Source of the DNA: CAYLUN01 sp964386865
GTDB lineage: Bacteria > Verrucomicrobiota > Kiritimatiellia > RFP12 > UBA1067
DNA: 35,949 nucleotides
Assembly: GCA_964386865.1 (NCBI GenBank)
Contig: CAYLUN010000054.1
Location: 1-35,949 of the forward strand
Reading direction: 5' to 3'
Shown: positions 7,222 through 16,233 of the stretch, one piece after another
Layout of the letters: each line of letters opens with the position of its first letter
Numbering within the stretch: the stretch's first letter is position 1
The notes under the pieces: model-generated
Seen by the model: only the letters and a program-made list of their open reading frames with translations
Told to the model about the DNA's origin: nothing
Database searches by the model: none
Program-made: the position numbers and the translations under genes

Positions 7222-7956
7222 ATGACCTCACCTACTCATAAACTCCCCCGCAAGCACCGCCCGCGCGGCCTCGAGATCCTCTATGAGGACCGCGACCTCT
7301 TTGTTGTCAACAAGGAGCCCGGCGTGCTGACCACCGAAACCCGGCGAGGCGAGGAGTTCACCGCCGAGAACGCGCTCAACGACTACGTGCGCAAAGGGTG
7401 CGCGCGCTCCAGCAAGCACGTCTACCTCGTCCACCGCCTCGACCGCGAAACCTCCGGCGTGCTGCTTTTCGCCAAGACCGAAGAGGCCCAGCAGTCGATC
7501 AAGGACAACTGGAAGGCGACCGAGAAGCTCTACCTCGCCGCCGTGCGCGGCCATCTGGCGGATAAGGCCGGCGTCTTCTCCAGCTATCTGGCCGAGAACG
7601 AGGATCAGTTCGTCTACTCCGTCGTCGACCCCGCCAAGGGCAAGCTCTCGCAGACCGCCTATGCGGTGATCAAGGAGACCCCGTCGCTCAGCTTCCTCAA
7701 AGTCAAGCTGCTGACCGGCCGCAAGAACCAGATCCGCGTGCATGTCGCGGAGCGCGGCCACCCGGTCGTCGGCGACCCTAAGTACGGCAAGAAAGACCCG
7801 TTCCGCGAGCGCCTTTGCCTGCACGCCAAGTCCATTGCCTTCGACCATCCGCACAGCGGCAAGCGCCTGTTCTTCGACACGCCGATCCCCGACGTCTTCG
7901 CCCGCCTCGCCAATGGCCTCACCGAGGCCGAGTGGCTGGGCACAGAGGCGCCGTGA
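7222..7956 (+). CDS. RluA-family RNA pseudouridine synthase (no S4 domain)
   Basis: The enzyme converts uridine to pseudouridine in rRNA or tRNA. From the ATG at 7222 it has 244 residues. It shows ILYEDRDLFVVNKEPGVLT, the catalytic motif HRLDRETSG with Asp74 as nucleophile, KLYLAAVRG, and LLTGRKNQIRVHVAERGHPVVGDPKYG followed by RLCLHAKSIAFDHP, all typical of RluA. There is no N-terminal S4 domain, as in the short RluA/RluC-like forms, so the target site cannot be named. An upstream in-frame GTG (7162) would add residues without family similarity. The SGNH hydrolase gene follows 43 bases downstream on the same strand. Confidence 0.9.
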   Translation: MTSPTHKLPRKHRPRGLEILYEDRDLFVVNKEPGVLTTETRRGEEFTAENALNDYVRKGCARSSKHVYLVHRLDRETSGVLLFAKTEEAQQSIKDNWKATEKLYLAAVRGHLADKAGVFSSYLAENEDQFVYSVVDPAKGKLSQTAYAVIKETPSLSFLKVKLLTGRKNQIRVHVAERGHPVVGDPKYGKKDPFRERLCLHAKSIAFDHPHSGKRLFFDTPIPDVFARLANGLTEAEWLGTEAP

Positions 7957-7999
7957 ACCATTGAACGCCCATCGACGCTCAACAAGAGAGGACCCTCTC

Positions 8000-9172
8000 A
8001 TGCGCTTCACTAACTTCGCCGCCTGTGCGGCGTTCTCGCTCCTCGCCTGCGCCACGCAGGCCTTTGACAACGCGGCGCTGTATCCGCACTCGCTCGTCAG
8101 CACCGGCGACCTCGCCCGCGTGTGGCAGGTCATGGCCAAGGCCCAGCGAGGCGAGAAGGTCACCATCGCCGTGATCGGCGGCTCGATCACCCAGGGCGCC
8201 AAGGCCAGCAAGCCCGAGCTGCGTTACGGCAACCTCATGGCCGACTGGTGGCGCAAGGCATTCCCGAAGGCCGAGATCGCCTTCGTCAACGCCGGCGTCG
8301 GCGCGACCGGCTCGAACTTCGGTGCGCTGCGCGCCCGGCGCGACCTGCTCGCGCACCACCCCGACTTCGTGGTCGTCGAGTACGGCGTGAACGACGGCAA
8401 CACCCAGTCCTCCGCCGAGACGCTCGAAGGCCTGTTGCGGCAAATCCTCAAGCAGCCCAACCAGCCCGCCGCAGTCCAGCTTTTCATGATGCACCAGGGC
8501 GGCGGCAACGCGCAGGAGTGGCACAGCAAGGTGGGCCGCCACTACAGCCTGCCCATCGCCAGCTTCCGTGACGCGCTCTGGCCCGAGATCAAGGGCGGGC
8601 GCCTCGCGTGGGACGCGGTCATGGCCGACGAGGTGCACCCCAACGACCTCGGCCATGCCTGCGCGGCGGAATACGTGAACAACATCTTGAATGTGGCCTG
8701 GGCGTCTCGCCCTTGGAAGGACGCGGGCGAGCCGCCCGCGCCGCAGGCCAGGCCGCTGCCCGCGCCGCTCTTCAGCGACCTCTATGAGTTCACCTCGCTG
8801 TTCGAGGCGCCTGACCTGAAGCCGCTCAGCAACAGCGGCTGGACACTCGACACAACGTGGAAGACCTGGCGCAGCGACAAGCCCGGAAGTGTCATCTCAT
8901 TCGAGATTGACGGCACCGCGCTCTTCTCCATGCACCTCGTGGTCAAGCGCGCCATGGGCAAGGCCAAGCTGCAGGTCGACGGCGGCAAGCCCGTGGTCTA
9001 CGACGGCTGGTTCAACCAAACCTGGGGCGGTTACCGCTGCACAAACCTGCTCGCCAGCGACCTCAAGCCGGGCAAGCACGCCGTGCGCATCGAACTGCTG
9101 GAGGACAAGAACCCCGGCAGCGACGGGCACGAATTCGTGATCTACGGGCTCGGCGCCGCAGGCGTTCGGTAG
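8000..9172 (+). CDS. Secreted SGNH/GDSL-family hydrolase with C-terminal beta-sandwich domain
   Basis: This 390-residue protein is probably a secreted esterase, perhaps a carbohydrate deacetylase. It begins with a signal peptide (MRFTNFAACAAFSLLACATQA). The LLAC sequence is only a poor lipobox, so ordinary signal peptidase cleavage after TQA is preferred. The SGNH core has block I IAVIGGSITQGA (nucleophile Ser62; Gly replaces Asp of GDS), NAGVGATGS, block III YGVNDGN, and the catalytic Asp/His pair in ADEVHPNDLGH. Residues from about 260 onward form a separate region (ISFEIDGTALFSMHLV, GKAKLQVDGGKPVVYDGW), probably beta-rich. AGAGAGGA about seven bases before the ATG supports this start. The gene converges with a GH26-GH5 enzyme, so a role in removing acetyl groups from mannan is possible but unproven. 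Confidence 0.87.
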   Translation: MRFTNFAACAAFSLLACATQAFDNAALYPHSLVSTGDLARVWQVMAKAQRGEKVTIAVIGGSITQGAKASKPELRYGNLMADWWRKAFPKAEIAFVNAGVGATGSNFGALRARRDLLAHHPDFVVVEYGVNDGNTQSSAETLEGLLRQILKQPNQPAAVQLFMMHQGGGNAQEWHSKVGRHYSLPIASFRDALWPEIKGGRLAWDAVMADEVHPNDLGHACAAEYVNNILNVAWASRPWKDAGEPPAPQARPLPAPLFSDLYEFTSLFEAPDLKPLSNSGWTLDTTWKTWRSDKPGSVISFEIDGTALFSMHLVVKRAMGKAKLQVDGGKPVVYDGWFNQTWGGYRCTNLLASDLKPGKHAVRIELLEDKNPGSDGHEFVIYGLGAAGVR

Positions 9173-9222
9173 GAGGGACGGGCGACCTCGCCATTCAGCC
9201 CAACCGCTTGTCGGCGGCGGCA

Positions 9223-12200
9223 TCACGTCCCCGGATGCCGGATTTCCACGCGGTCGAGGGCCATCGGGCCGCGCCAGACGAGCTTGATGTGGCGCGTGCC
9301 CGCGGGCGGCGCGAACGTGTAGTCCACCTGCGTCTGGCGGTGCTGGTCGCCGCGGTGCGGCGGCGCGATGTGCGCCCGCTCCGCTCGCGCCGCGGGCAAC
9401 AGGGGCGCGAAGGCCTGCCCGTCGGCCGACGCGAGCAGCTCCAGGTCACACGCAGGCCCTTGCGCGGGCGCGAAAAACGCCGTCACGCGCACCACGCGCG
9501 CAGGCCCGGCCACGGTGTAGCTGAGCCAGTCGTTGGTGGTGCCACACGCGCGGAACAGATACTCGGCGTAGCGCGCGTTGTAGGTGTTGTCGAGCGAGAC
9601 GCCGTCCGACTTGCCGGACACGCGCGCCAAGCTGTGGAACTCGTCCACGAAGCAGACCTCTTTGACGGCGACCGGCCCCACCACGTTCGACGGCAGCGAC
9701 CGTCCGCCCGCGTTGTAGGCGGTCACGCGGTAGAACCACGTCCCACCCGCTTTCGCCGCCTCGTCGCTGAAAAGCGGGCGGTACGCGACCTCCGCGTCCG
9801 AGGCGTTCTCCGCCAGCACCGTCCACGGCCCGTCCGCCGAAGCAGCCCGCTCGACCACGTAGCCTTCCGCGCCTGCGGAGCCGCGCCACGAGAAGAGCGG
9901 CGCATCTTTGAACGGCAACAGTTCCGGCGCGTCCGGCGAGGTCACCGGCGGAACGGGCGCGCCCTGAATGCGGAAGGCCGCGTCCCGCATTTCCCGCATG
10001 ACCCCGATCTCGGCCTGCGCGTCCGCGCTGGCGAAGCCGGGGTAGTGATACGACCACACGCTCGGATACGTGAAGATCTGGTGCCAGTAATAACCGCCGT
10101 CGCGGTGATGGAAGTACATGCTCCACAGGAGCGCCCCGGCCACGCCCTCCGTATCCACGCACGTGTCCAAAAAGCTCTTCAGCTTGCCCTCCACGTTCTC
10201 GCGCGTCAGTACTTTTCCGTCGATGTAAGGGCCAAACTCGCCCACGAAGAACGGGCGCCGGCCCTTGATCTGTTCGACCTCGCGCCGGACGGCCGCAGAC
10301 CAGTTGGTGCCGGAGTTCGCGTAGTCGGTGTAGTAGTGGCGCGTCAGCAAGTCGATGTTGCGGTCGATGAGCTGCGGCGCGAAAGCCGGGTGGTGGCGCG
10401 TCTCGGAGACGAGGTGGTTCGGGTCGAGGCGCTTCATGTAGGCCGCCATTTCGGAGAGCCAGTTGGTCTGCGCGCCATGCATCTCGTTGCCGAACTGCCA
10501 CGCGAGGATCGCCTTGTCGTCTCTGTACGGCACGCCCGTCACGGTGTTGACGCGAGTCAGCACGTGCCGCACCGTGGCTTTGTAGTCCTCGCGCAGCTGC
10601 GGATCCGTCCAGAAGTCGGCGCGCTTCTTGCCGCGGTGCGCGGCGTAGGTGCCGATGCCTCCGAGGTAATCGCCCGATTCCGCCGAGAGGCAGAGCATGA
10701 CGCGCACGCCGTGCTTGTTCGCCAGCGCGAGCGTGTGGTCGATGGTTCTGAACGCCGCCTCGTTGAACTGGCCGGGGGCCAGCACGTAGTGCCACGGCTG
10801 CGGCGCCTCGCCCGGCTCGCACATCGGCAGGTTCCACGTGCGGACGACGCGCATGCCCATACGCGAAAGCGTCTTGAACGCGTCCTCGATCTCCCACGGC
10901 GTCGGCAGGGACATGCGCTCCGGCAGCCGCACCGTGAAGTCGTAAGGCACGACCAGCCCCGGCATGTTCGCCCCGATGAAGCGGAACTCCTTGCCACCCT
11001 CCATGAGCCGGCCGCCGTCGCGCGTGATGAACTGCGAGAAGCCCTGCGACCGCTCGGCCAGAAGCGGACGTACGGCGTCGCGGTTCATCACCAGCGGATC
11101 GTTTAGCAACTGCCGCGCATTGAGGTTGCGGTGCAGGCCCCACGCGTCGCGCCACGCCAGAAAGTAACAGGTGTCCGGCAAATGCTCAGCGAGCTGCCGC
11201 GCGAACGGCCCGTAGTCGTAGTTGCGCGGCGAGGTGTTGTCGAGAGCATTGCCCGGCGGGCCGAACTCGGTGATCGCGAACGGCTTGCCCGTCTTCATCA
11301 GCTCGGCATACGTCCCTTTCGCACTCGCCACATCGCTAGCGTAGATGTCGAGCCCCGTCAGGTCGACGAAGGCGTTGCCGGGATAGTAGTCCATGGCCTT
11401 GGCTGAGACCATCGGCGACCAGACCCAGATCAAGTTGCGCAGCCCCTTCTCCTGTGTGTAGTAGTCGAACAAGTTACGCCAGACCTTACGAAATGCGACC
11501 GGGTTGCGCCCGCCCCACCAGAAGGCGCCCGTCATCTCGTGGAAAGGACGGAAGAGCACCGGCACGCCCGCCTCCTGCAAGTCGGCCAGCCCGCGGGCCA
11601 CCTCGTCGATTTGCTCGCGGTACCGCGCGTAGGCGGGCGTGCCGGCATCCAGGAGATCCTCGAAGCGCTTCGCCCGGCTCCACGCGAGCGAGCCGTCCCA
11701 CGGGTTGGTCATGTGACAGGAGATCGTGACGACGCCGCCCATCTGCCAGTGGGCCTTGGCCAGCTCGTTGATCGCCCGCCAGCGGGGCGGCTTGAAGAGG
11801 TCGGGCTTGGTCTTGGGCGTGTTGACGAAGGTCTCGTAGTAGTCGAACCCCGCCACCGCCACCGAGTTGCTGGTCTGCAGGAAGATCTCATTCGCTGTGG
11901 CCAGCGAGGCCACTGGATACCAACCCATGAACTGCCCGCTCAGGACGCGGCCGCTTTCGCGCGTCCGCAGCGAGGCCAGCAGCTCCAGCAGCGCCCGGGC
12001 CACGGGCAGGGCATCGCGGTTAACCGGCTCCGCGCCCCCCCCTGCGGCGAACCTCTGCCCGTCCAGCTCGTCGAAGTCCGTCTGCGGGGCGTCGAGCCGC
12101 CTGGCCGCCACCCATTTCTCCGGCGTATTCGTCGTGAAGAGCAAGTTCGCGCCGGTCATGTGGACCGCCATGCCGCCGAGATTCGGCAGCGCCTGGCTGG

Positions 12201-12684
12201 GGAACCCTCCGCCGGCGTCGTCCCAGCGGCCGACCTTGGGGTTGGAGACCGCGCCGCCCGCGGCGTTGAAGTCCGCCACGTCAACCATCGAGAGGTAGCG
12301 ATCCGACCCCTCTTCAAAATCGGCGACCGCCACATACAGGCCCGGCTGCAGCCGAACCGCCTGCGGCAGCGCCGCGAAGCGGAAGCCGCCGCGCACCTCG
12401 CCGCCAGCGCGCGCCACCGTCGCGGTCGCCAGCAGAGACTCGCCGTCCACCCGGTAGAGGCGCACGCAGCGGTCCTTGGCCAGGCCCTCTCCGCCCTCGT
12501 CGAGGTATCCGAGCGCCGTCACGTACAGCGTCCGCTGCGCGACGAACTCCTGCCCCATCGTGACCGTCTTGCTCTTGTATGGCAGCTCGACGCCCGGCCG
12601 CACCGAGAGCAGCGGCTGCGGATCCTGAGCAAACAGCGCCCGCGCCGCACAGGCGCATCCCCAGCAGAGCAGCGACTTTCTCAT
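9223..12684 (-). CDS. Secreted two-domain glycoside hydrolase, GH26 plus GH5-like (probable mannanase)
   Basis: The 1,153-residue exported enzyme has two catalytic modules. After the signal peptide (cleavage near FAQ-DPQ) and a beta-rich region (about 25-180), the GH26 module (about 225-545) shows VLFRPFHEMTGAFWWGG with acid/base Glu383 and FAITEFG with nucleophile Glu473. A GH5-like module (about 550-905) follows with AWQFGNEMHG, acid/base Glu734, and FFVGEFGPY, nucleophile Glu816. Residues 910-1005 look like fibronectin type III, and 1010-1153 like a carbohydrate-binding beta-sandwich. GH26 and several GH5 groups cleave beta-mannans, so a two-headed mannanase is likely. The start at 12684 precedes a proper signal peptide and has GAGGA upstream; an earlier ATG would add 25 residues before it. 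Both active sites look intact. Confidence 0.88.
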   Translation of the reverse strand: MRKSLLCWGCACAARALFAQDPQPLLSVRPGVELPYKSKTVTMGQEFVAQRTLYVTALGYLDEGGEGLAKDRCVRLYRVDGESLLATATVARAGGEVRGGFRFAALPQAVRLQPGLYVAVADFEEGSDRYLSMVDVADFNAAGGAVSNPKVGRWDDAGGGFPSQALPNLGGMAVHMTGANLLFTTNTPEKWVAARRLDAPQTDFDELDGQRFAAGGGAEPVNRDALPVARALLELLASLRTRESGRVLSGQFMGWYPVASLATANEIFLQTSNSVAVAGFDYYETFVNTPKTKPDLFKPPRWRAINELAKAHWQMGGVVTISCHMTNPWDGSLAWSRAKRFEDLLDAGTPAYARYREQIDEVARGLADLQEAGVPVLFRPFHEMTGAFWWGGRNPVAFRKVWRNLFDYYTQEKGLRNLIWVWSPMVSAKAMDYYPGNAFVDLTGLDIYASDVASAKGTYAELMKTGKPFAITEFGPPGNALDNTSPRNYDYGPFARQLAEHLPDTCYFLAWRDAWGLHRNLNARQLLNDPLVMNRDAVRPLLAERSQGFSQFITRDGGRLMEGGKEFRFIGANMPGLVVPYDFTVRLPERMSLPTPWEIEDAFKTLSRMGMRVVRTWNLPMCEPGEAPQPWHYVLAPGQFNEAAFRTIDHTLALANKHGVRVMLCLSAESGDYLGGIGTYAAHRGKKRADFWTDPQLREDYKATVRHVLTRVNTVTGVPYRDDKAILAWQFGNEMHGAQTNWLSEMAAYMKRLDPNHLVSETRHHPAFAPQLIDRNIDLLTRHYYTDYANSGTNWSAAVRREVEQIKGRRPFFVGEFGPYIDGKVLTRENVEGKLKSFLDTCVDTEGVAGALLWSMYFHHRDGGYYWHQIFTYPSVWSYHYPGFASADAQAEIGVMREMRDAAFRIQGAPVPPVTSPDAPELLPFKDAPLFSWRGSAGAEGYVVERAASADGPWTVLAENASDAEVAYRPLFSDEAAKAGGTWFYRVTAYNAGGRSLPSNVVGPVAVKEVCFVDEFHSLARVSGKSDGVSLDNTYNARYAEYLFRACGTTNDWLSYTVAGPARVVRVTAFFAPAQGPACDLELLASADGQAFAPLLPAARAERAHIAPPHRGDQHRQTQVDYTFAPPAGTRHIKLVWRGPMALDRVEIRHPGT

Positions 12685-12831
12685 TTTGTACTCGTTCCTC
12701 GTTTCTTGAGAGGCCATAGTGCCAAAAACTTCAGCCCTCTGCCAAGCTCGGTTTCGCAAGCCGGGCTGCGGAAAACAGCTGGACGCTCCGGCGCGCCGTG
12801 GTGTAAGTTACCGTCGTGCGATCAGACCGAA

Positions 12832-15800
12832 ATGACTATACATCCTTCAGTTCTTGAGTTGTCGAAACGCCTGGAGCGCTTTCTGCCCATCGCCGGAATC
12901 GTCGCGGCGGCCGTCTATTTGCTGTCGGTGTCGCCCAGCGTTTATCCGGGACACTCGGCAACCCTTTTGGCTGCGGCGGCCGGAGTGATCGAGCCCTCGC
13001 AGGCCGCGCACCCAATTTTTGCGCTGGTCGCGCGCGGCGCCGCCGCGTGCGATGTGTTCTCGCTGCCCGTCCGCCTGAATCTCTTGTCCGCGCTCTGCGG
13101 GCCGCTGTGTGTGATGCTGATCTACCGCCTGGTTTCCTGGACGATCCTGTTCTACGCCTGCGAGGACGCGGGGGGCGGAAGCCCGTCCAAACTGCTGGGC
13201 GAGGCCGTGGAGGCCCGCGGCCTGGATATGCCGCCGGAAGTGGCCCTCTACAATCGGCGCGTGCTCTCGATCGCGGTGGCCGGCGGGCTGGCCGCGGCCT
13301 TCTTCCTCACATTCAATGCGGCGGTCTGGTCTGCGGCGACCCGGCTAAACCACGGGCTGTTCGACTTGCTGCTCGCGCTCGCGTCGCTAAGCCTCTTTCC
13401 GAGAGGCAAGACCCCCTCGCGCCTCCCCCGGCTTGTGCTGTCCGTGCTCCTCTTTGTCCTCGGCCTCCTGGATTCGGCGGTCTTCCTCCTCCTGGCCCCC
13501 TGTTTCGCGCTCCTGACGTTCAAGGTGTTCTGGTTCTCTCGCCAGCGGCTCGCCATGGGGTGCTGGATCATTGCCGCCGGGCTGGCAGGCGTCGCGCTCG
13601 CGCTCCTCGCCTACGGGCTGAACACCGACAGCCCGTACGTCGGCACGCCGCTGGACGTCGCCCGATCATACGCGCGGGCGTGGCCGTACCAGCAGTACCG
13701 CGAGCTGCGCGCGTTCTTCCCGCGCTCGGGCTGGGCGCTGGTGGTCATCCAGACGGGCCTACTCGCGGCGATCGTCTTGTTCGGAAAGGGCATCCTGTTC
13801 AAGAAGAAGCAGGGCGACACGCTCATCGCCTTGCTCTTGGTCACGCTCGCCGCCGCGCCGAGCTTGCTGAATCTGTCCTTCTCGCCCTTCGCCGTTTTTC
13901 AAGCCACCGACCATCTGCCCGTTTTCGGTTCTGCGATCCTCGCGGCCGCCGCCGCTTTCGCCGTCTCTGCCTGCCTGGTCGTTCTGATTCCCGACGGCCA
14001 GCCGCCACCCAACCCTCGCCCGGGCCGAAAAAGGACGCACAGGCCGAAGCTGGTGCCGCGCCTCTTACGGACGGGCGCCAGCGGACTTCTGTCCGCCCTG
14101 CTGCTGCTCGCGCTCGCGACGCCTTGGCGCAGCTTCCGCGCGGTGGACGGGCGAAAGTGCGCGTTCGCCGACGCGGCCGCGCGCGAGCTGCTGGCCGCGA
14201 TGAATGGGCGCACGTGGCTGATCAGCAACGGCTATCTCGACAACCACCTCCTGATTCAGGCTCACATGCTCGGCAAGCCGCTGGCCCTTGTCACGCTTCG
14301 CTCCCGCGCGTCGCCGCATGACATCGCCAGGATCCGAAGGCTCATCGAGGCCAGCCCGGCCTTCGAAGGGCAGAACCGACAGCGCCTCCTCAACGCACTT
14401 TCGATCGGAACCGTCCGGTTCGTCACGGAGTGGTTCACGCAGGACGCGCACGCCGCCCGCAAGGCGATGGTCTGGGCGTCGCCCGACCTGTGGACTGCGT
14501 GCGGGTATCGCGCCGTCCCAGAAGGCCTCGCGTTCGGCGGATTGCGGCCCGACGAGAAGCCGGACGTGGCGCGGCTCGTAGCGGCCAGCCAGTCGACGGC
14601 TGAACGGATCGCGCCTTTGCTCGCGAGCCGAAGCGGGGAGTCCGGCTATCTGGCGTCGCTGAACGAGATGCTCCGCATCAAGGCCGGCTTAGCCGCCAAC
14701 GAGCTCGGCGTCTTGCTGGAGGAACTCGGCAACCCGGAGGAGGCCTACCACGCGTATTCGCGGGCAAGCCAAATCGACCCGATGAACATCAGCGCAGCGC
14801 TCAACCAGCACGCCCTGATCAGCGCGCTCAACCTCCACCCGGAAGCGCGCGACCCGCTGCGGCAGCGCGTCAAGGCCCTCATGTCCGAACAGGGGGGCTA
14901 TCCTGTTCTGGGACTGACCGGCATCCTCCAGACCTATGGCACCATCCGGCAGAAGGCGTTCTACCAGCAACAGGCGGTCATGTGGTCCACCCTCGGCGCC
15001 CGCGCCCTGGCCGCGGAGAAAGGGCGTAAGGCGCTATCCCTGTCGCGCCGGACAGGCGTGGCGGCGCTTGTCGAAAACGCCGTGTTCTACGAGGCGGCGG
15101 ACGATCTGAAGCAGGCGGAGTCCTGCTATTTGGCCGCACTGCAACAAGACGCCGCCAACCGAGACGCGCTGACGGGGTTTAGCCTGCTGTTGGTGAACGG
15201 CAAGCGCACGGAGGAGGCGGAGACCTGGATACGCCGAGCGCTGGAGTCGGGCGTTGAGAAAGAGGCCCTGCTGTACCCTAGGATTCGCGTGGCGATCCTG
15301 AAAGGAGATGTCGACCGCACGCTCGACTTGCTCGCCGAAGCCACCCGGGCGCATCCGAAGGACTTGCGCTACTGGGCCCTACTGGCCGACTTCCTGCTGA
15401 GCCGCGGAGACACGCAGGCCGTCGAGTTCAGCGTGTTGCCTGCCATGCAGCGGGCGTTTCCAGGCGGCAACCACTATCTGATCCATGCGGTCCGAGGCTA
15501 CCTGCTGAAGAAGAAGGGGCCCTCCCATTTCAAGGCCGCGCGGCTGTCGCTGGTCAAGGCGCTATCCCTCAACGCAGCCTTGCTCGACATGTGGAAGACC
15601 GTTCTCGAGCTGGACGCCGAACTCGGCAACCTGGCGGTCGTTGAGACGGATGCGAGAAGCTTGCTCAGCATCTATCCTGACCACGCGCTCGCGAACTATC
15701 TGCTGGGCTCCGTGGCGCTGGCCCGCGGCTCGCTCGCGGAGGCCGAGGACTATCTGCGCCGCAGCGTGGAAACAGCCCCGACCGCCGCCGCCTGCAACGA

Positions 15801-16233
15801 TCTCGCAGAGAACCTGCGCCTCCAACACCGGCTTGACGAAGCCGAGGCCTACGCCCGGCGAGCGCTGTCGCTGAAGCCTGGCTTCCCGAACGCGCTTGAC
15901 ACGCTCGCCAACGTCCTGCTCGACGGGGGCCACGCGGACGCGTCCGCCGAATACGCGGCCCGCGCCGCCACCGCGCGGCCGCATTACCCGGCTTTCCAGA
16001 TCACCCTGCTGCGCCTCGCGCTCGAGCAAGGCGACCGAGACGGGGCTAAGCGGCTGGCCCGGAAGCTGGCCGACGACAAAGTCGCCATACCTGAGCCCTT
16101 GCTGAAGAAGGTCTCCGAAATGGACCCGGCGAGCCCACCCCCGCGGCAGCCTACTCGATCCGGAGGATCCGATAGAACCCCTGTGCCGCGCCCGGCTGGA
16201 GCGGCACGCAGACGCTCGTCACAGGGCCGGTAG
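12832..16233 (+). CDS. DUF2723-like multi-pass membrane protein with C-terminal TPR repeats
   Basis: The 1,133-residue protein joins a membrane half to a helical-repeat half. Residues 1-430 contain about ten hydrophobic segments and resemble DUF2723 (GT-C-fold, protein O-mannosyltransferase-like): VSPSVYPGHSATLLAAAAGV, then AHPIFALVARGA, then RLNLLSALCGPL. In that family the first loop usually has an acidic residue (PGDSGEL); here it is His-Ser-Ala-Thr. Residues from about 590 to 1110 are TPR-like, for example LGVLLEELGNPEEAYHAYSRA, LDEAEAYARRALSLKPG and ALDTLANVLLDGGHADAS. The start at 12832 begins the first membrane region; its ribosome binding site is weak. The last 83 bases overlap the C25 peptidase gene on the other strand. 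A role in glycosylating or assembling surface proteins is an inference. Confidence 0.8.
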   Translation: MTIHPSVLELSKRLERFLPIAGIVAAAVYLLSVSPSVYPGHSATLLAAAAGVIEPSQAAHPIFALVARGAAACDVFSLPVRLNLLSALCGPLCVMLIYRLVSWTILFYACEDAGGGSPSKLLGEAVEARGLDMPPEVALYNRRVLSIAVAGGLAAAFFLTFNAAVWSAATRLNHGLFDLLLALASLSLFPRGKTPSRLPRLVLSVLLFVLGLLDSAVFLLLAPCFALLTFKVFWFSRQRLAMGCWIIAAGLAGVALALLAYGLNTDSPYVGTPLDVARSYARAWPYQQYRELRAFFPRSGWALVVIQTGLLAAIVLFGKGILFKKKQGDTLIALLLVTLAAAPSLLNLSFSPFAVFQATDHLPVFGSAILAAAAAFAVSACLVVLIPDGQPPPNPRPGRKRTHRPKLVPRLLRTGASGLLSALLLLALATPWRSFRAVDGRKCAFADAAARELLAAMNGRTWLISNGYLDNHLLIQAHMLGKPLALVTLRSRASPHDIARIRRLIEASPAFEGQNRQRLLNALSIGTVRFVTEWFTQDAHAARKAMVWASPDLWTACGYRAVPEGLAFGGLRPDEKPDVARLVAASQSTAERIAPLLASRSGESGYLASLNEMLRIKAGLAANELGVLLEELGNPEEAYHAYSRASQIDPMNISAALNQHALISALNLHPEARDPLRQRVKALMSEQGGYPVLGLTGILQTYGTIRQKAFYQQQAVMWSTLGARALAAEKGRKALSLSRRTGVAALVENAVFYEAADDLKQAESCYLAALQQDAANRDALTGFSLLLVNGKRTEEAETWIRRALESGVEKEALLYPRIRVAILKGDVDRTLDLLAEATRAHPKDLRYWALLADFLLSRGDTQAVEFSVLPAMQRAFPGGNHYLIHAVRGYLLKKKGPSHFKAARLSLVKALSLNAALLDMWKTVLELDAELGNLAVVETDARSLLSIYPDHALANYLLGSVALARGSLAEAEDYLRRSVETAPTAAACNDLAENLRLQHRLDEAEAYARRALSLKPGFPNALDTLANVLLDGGHADASAEYAARAATARPHYPAFQITLLRLALEQGDRDGAKRLARKLADDKVAIPEPLLKKVSEMDPASPPPRQPTRSGGSDRTPVPRPAGAARRRSSQGR

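Noticed and set aside
9173..9200. GGAGGGACGGGCGACCTCGCC as a further family C hairpin
   Set aside because: It shares the GGAGGGACGG prefix but lacks the CTCCGT loop and a matching second arm.
9208..11106. Long plus-strand open frame of 632 codons opposite the GH26-GH5 gene
   Set aside because: It is rich in Arg, His and Val as expected from antisense of GC-rich coding DNA, and has no family motif; the minus-strand frame has clear catalytic motifs.
12684..12740. TGGCAC upstream of the GH26-GH5 gene as a second sigma-54 promoter
   Set aside because: The minus-strand TGGCACTATGG has no TTGC at the required distance.
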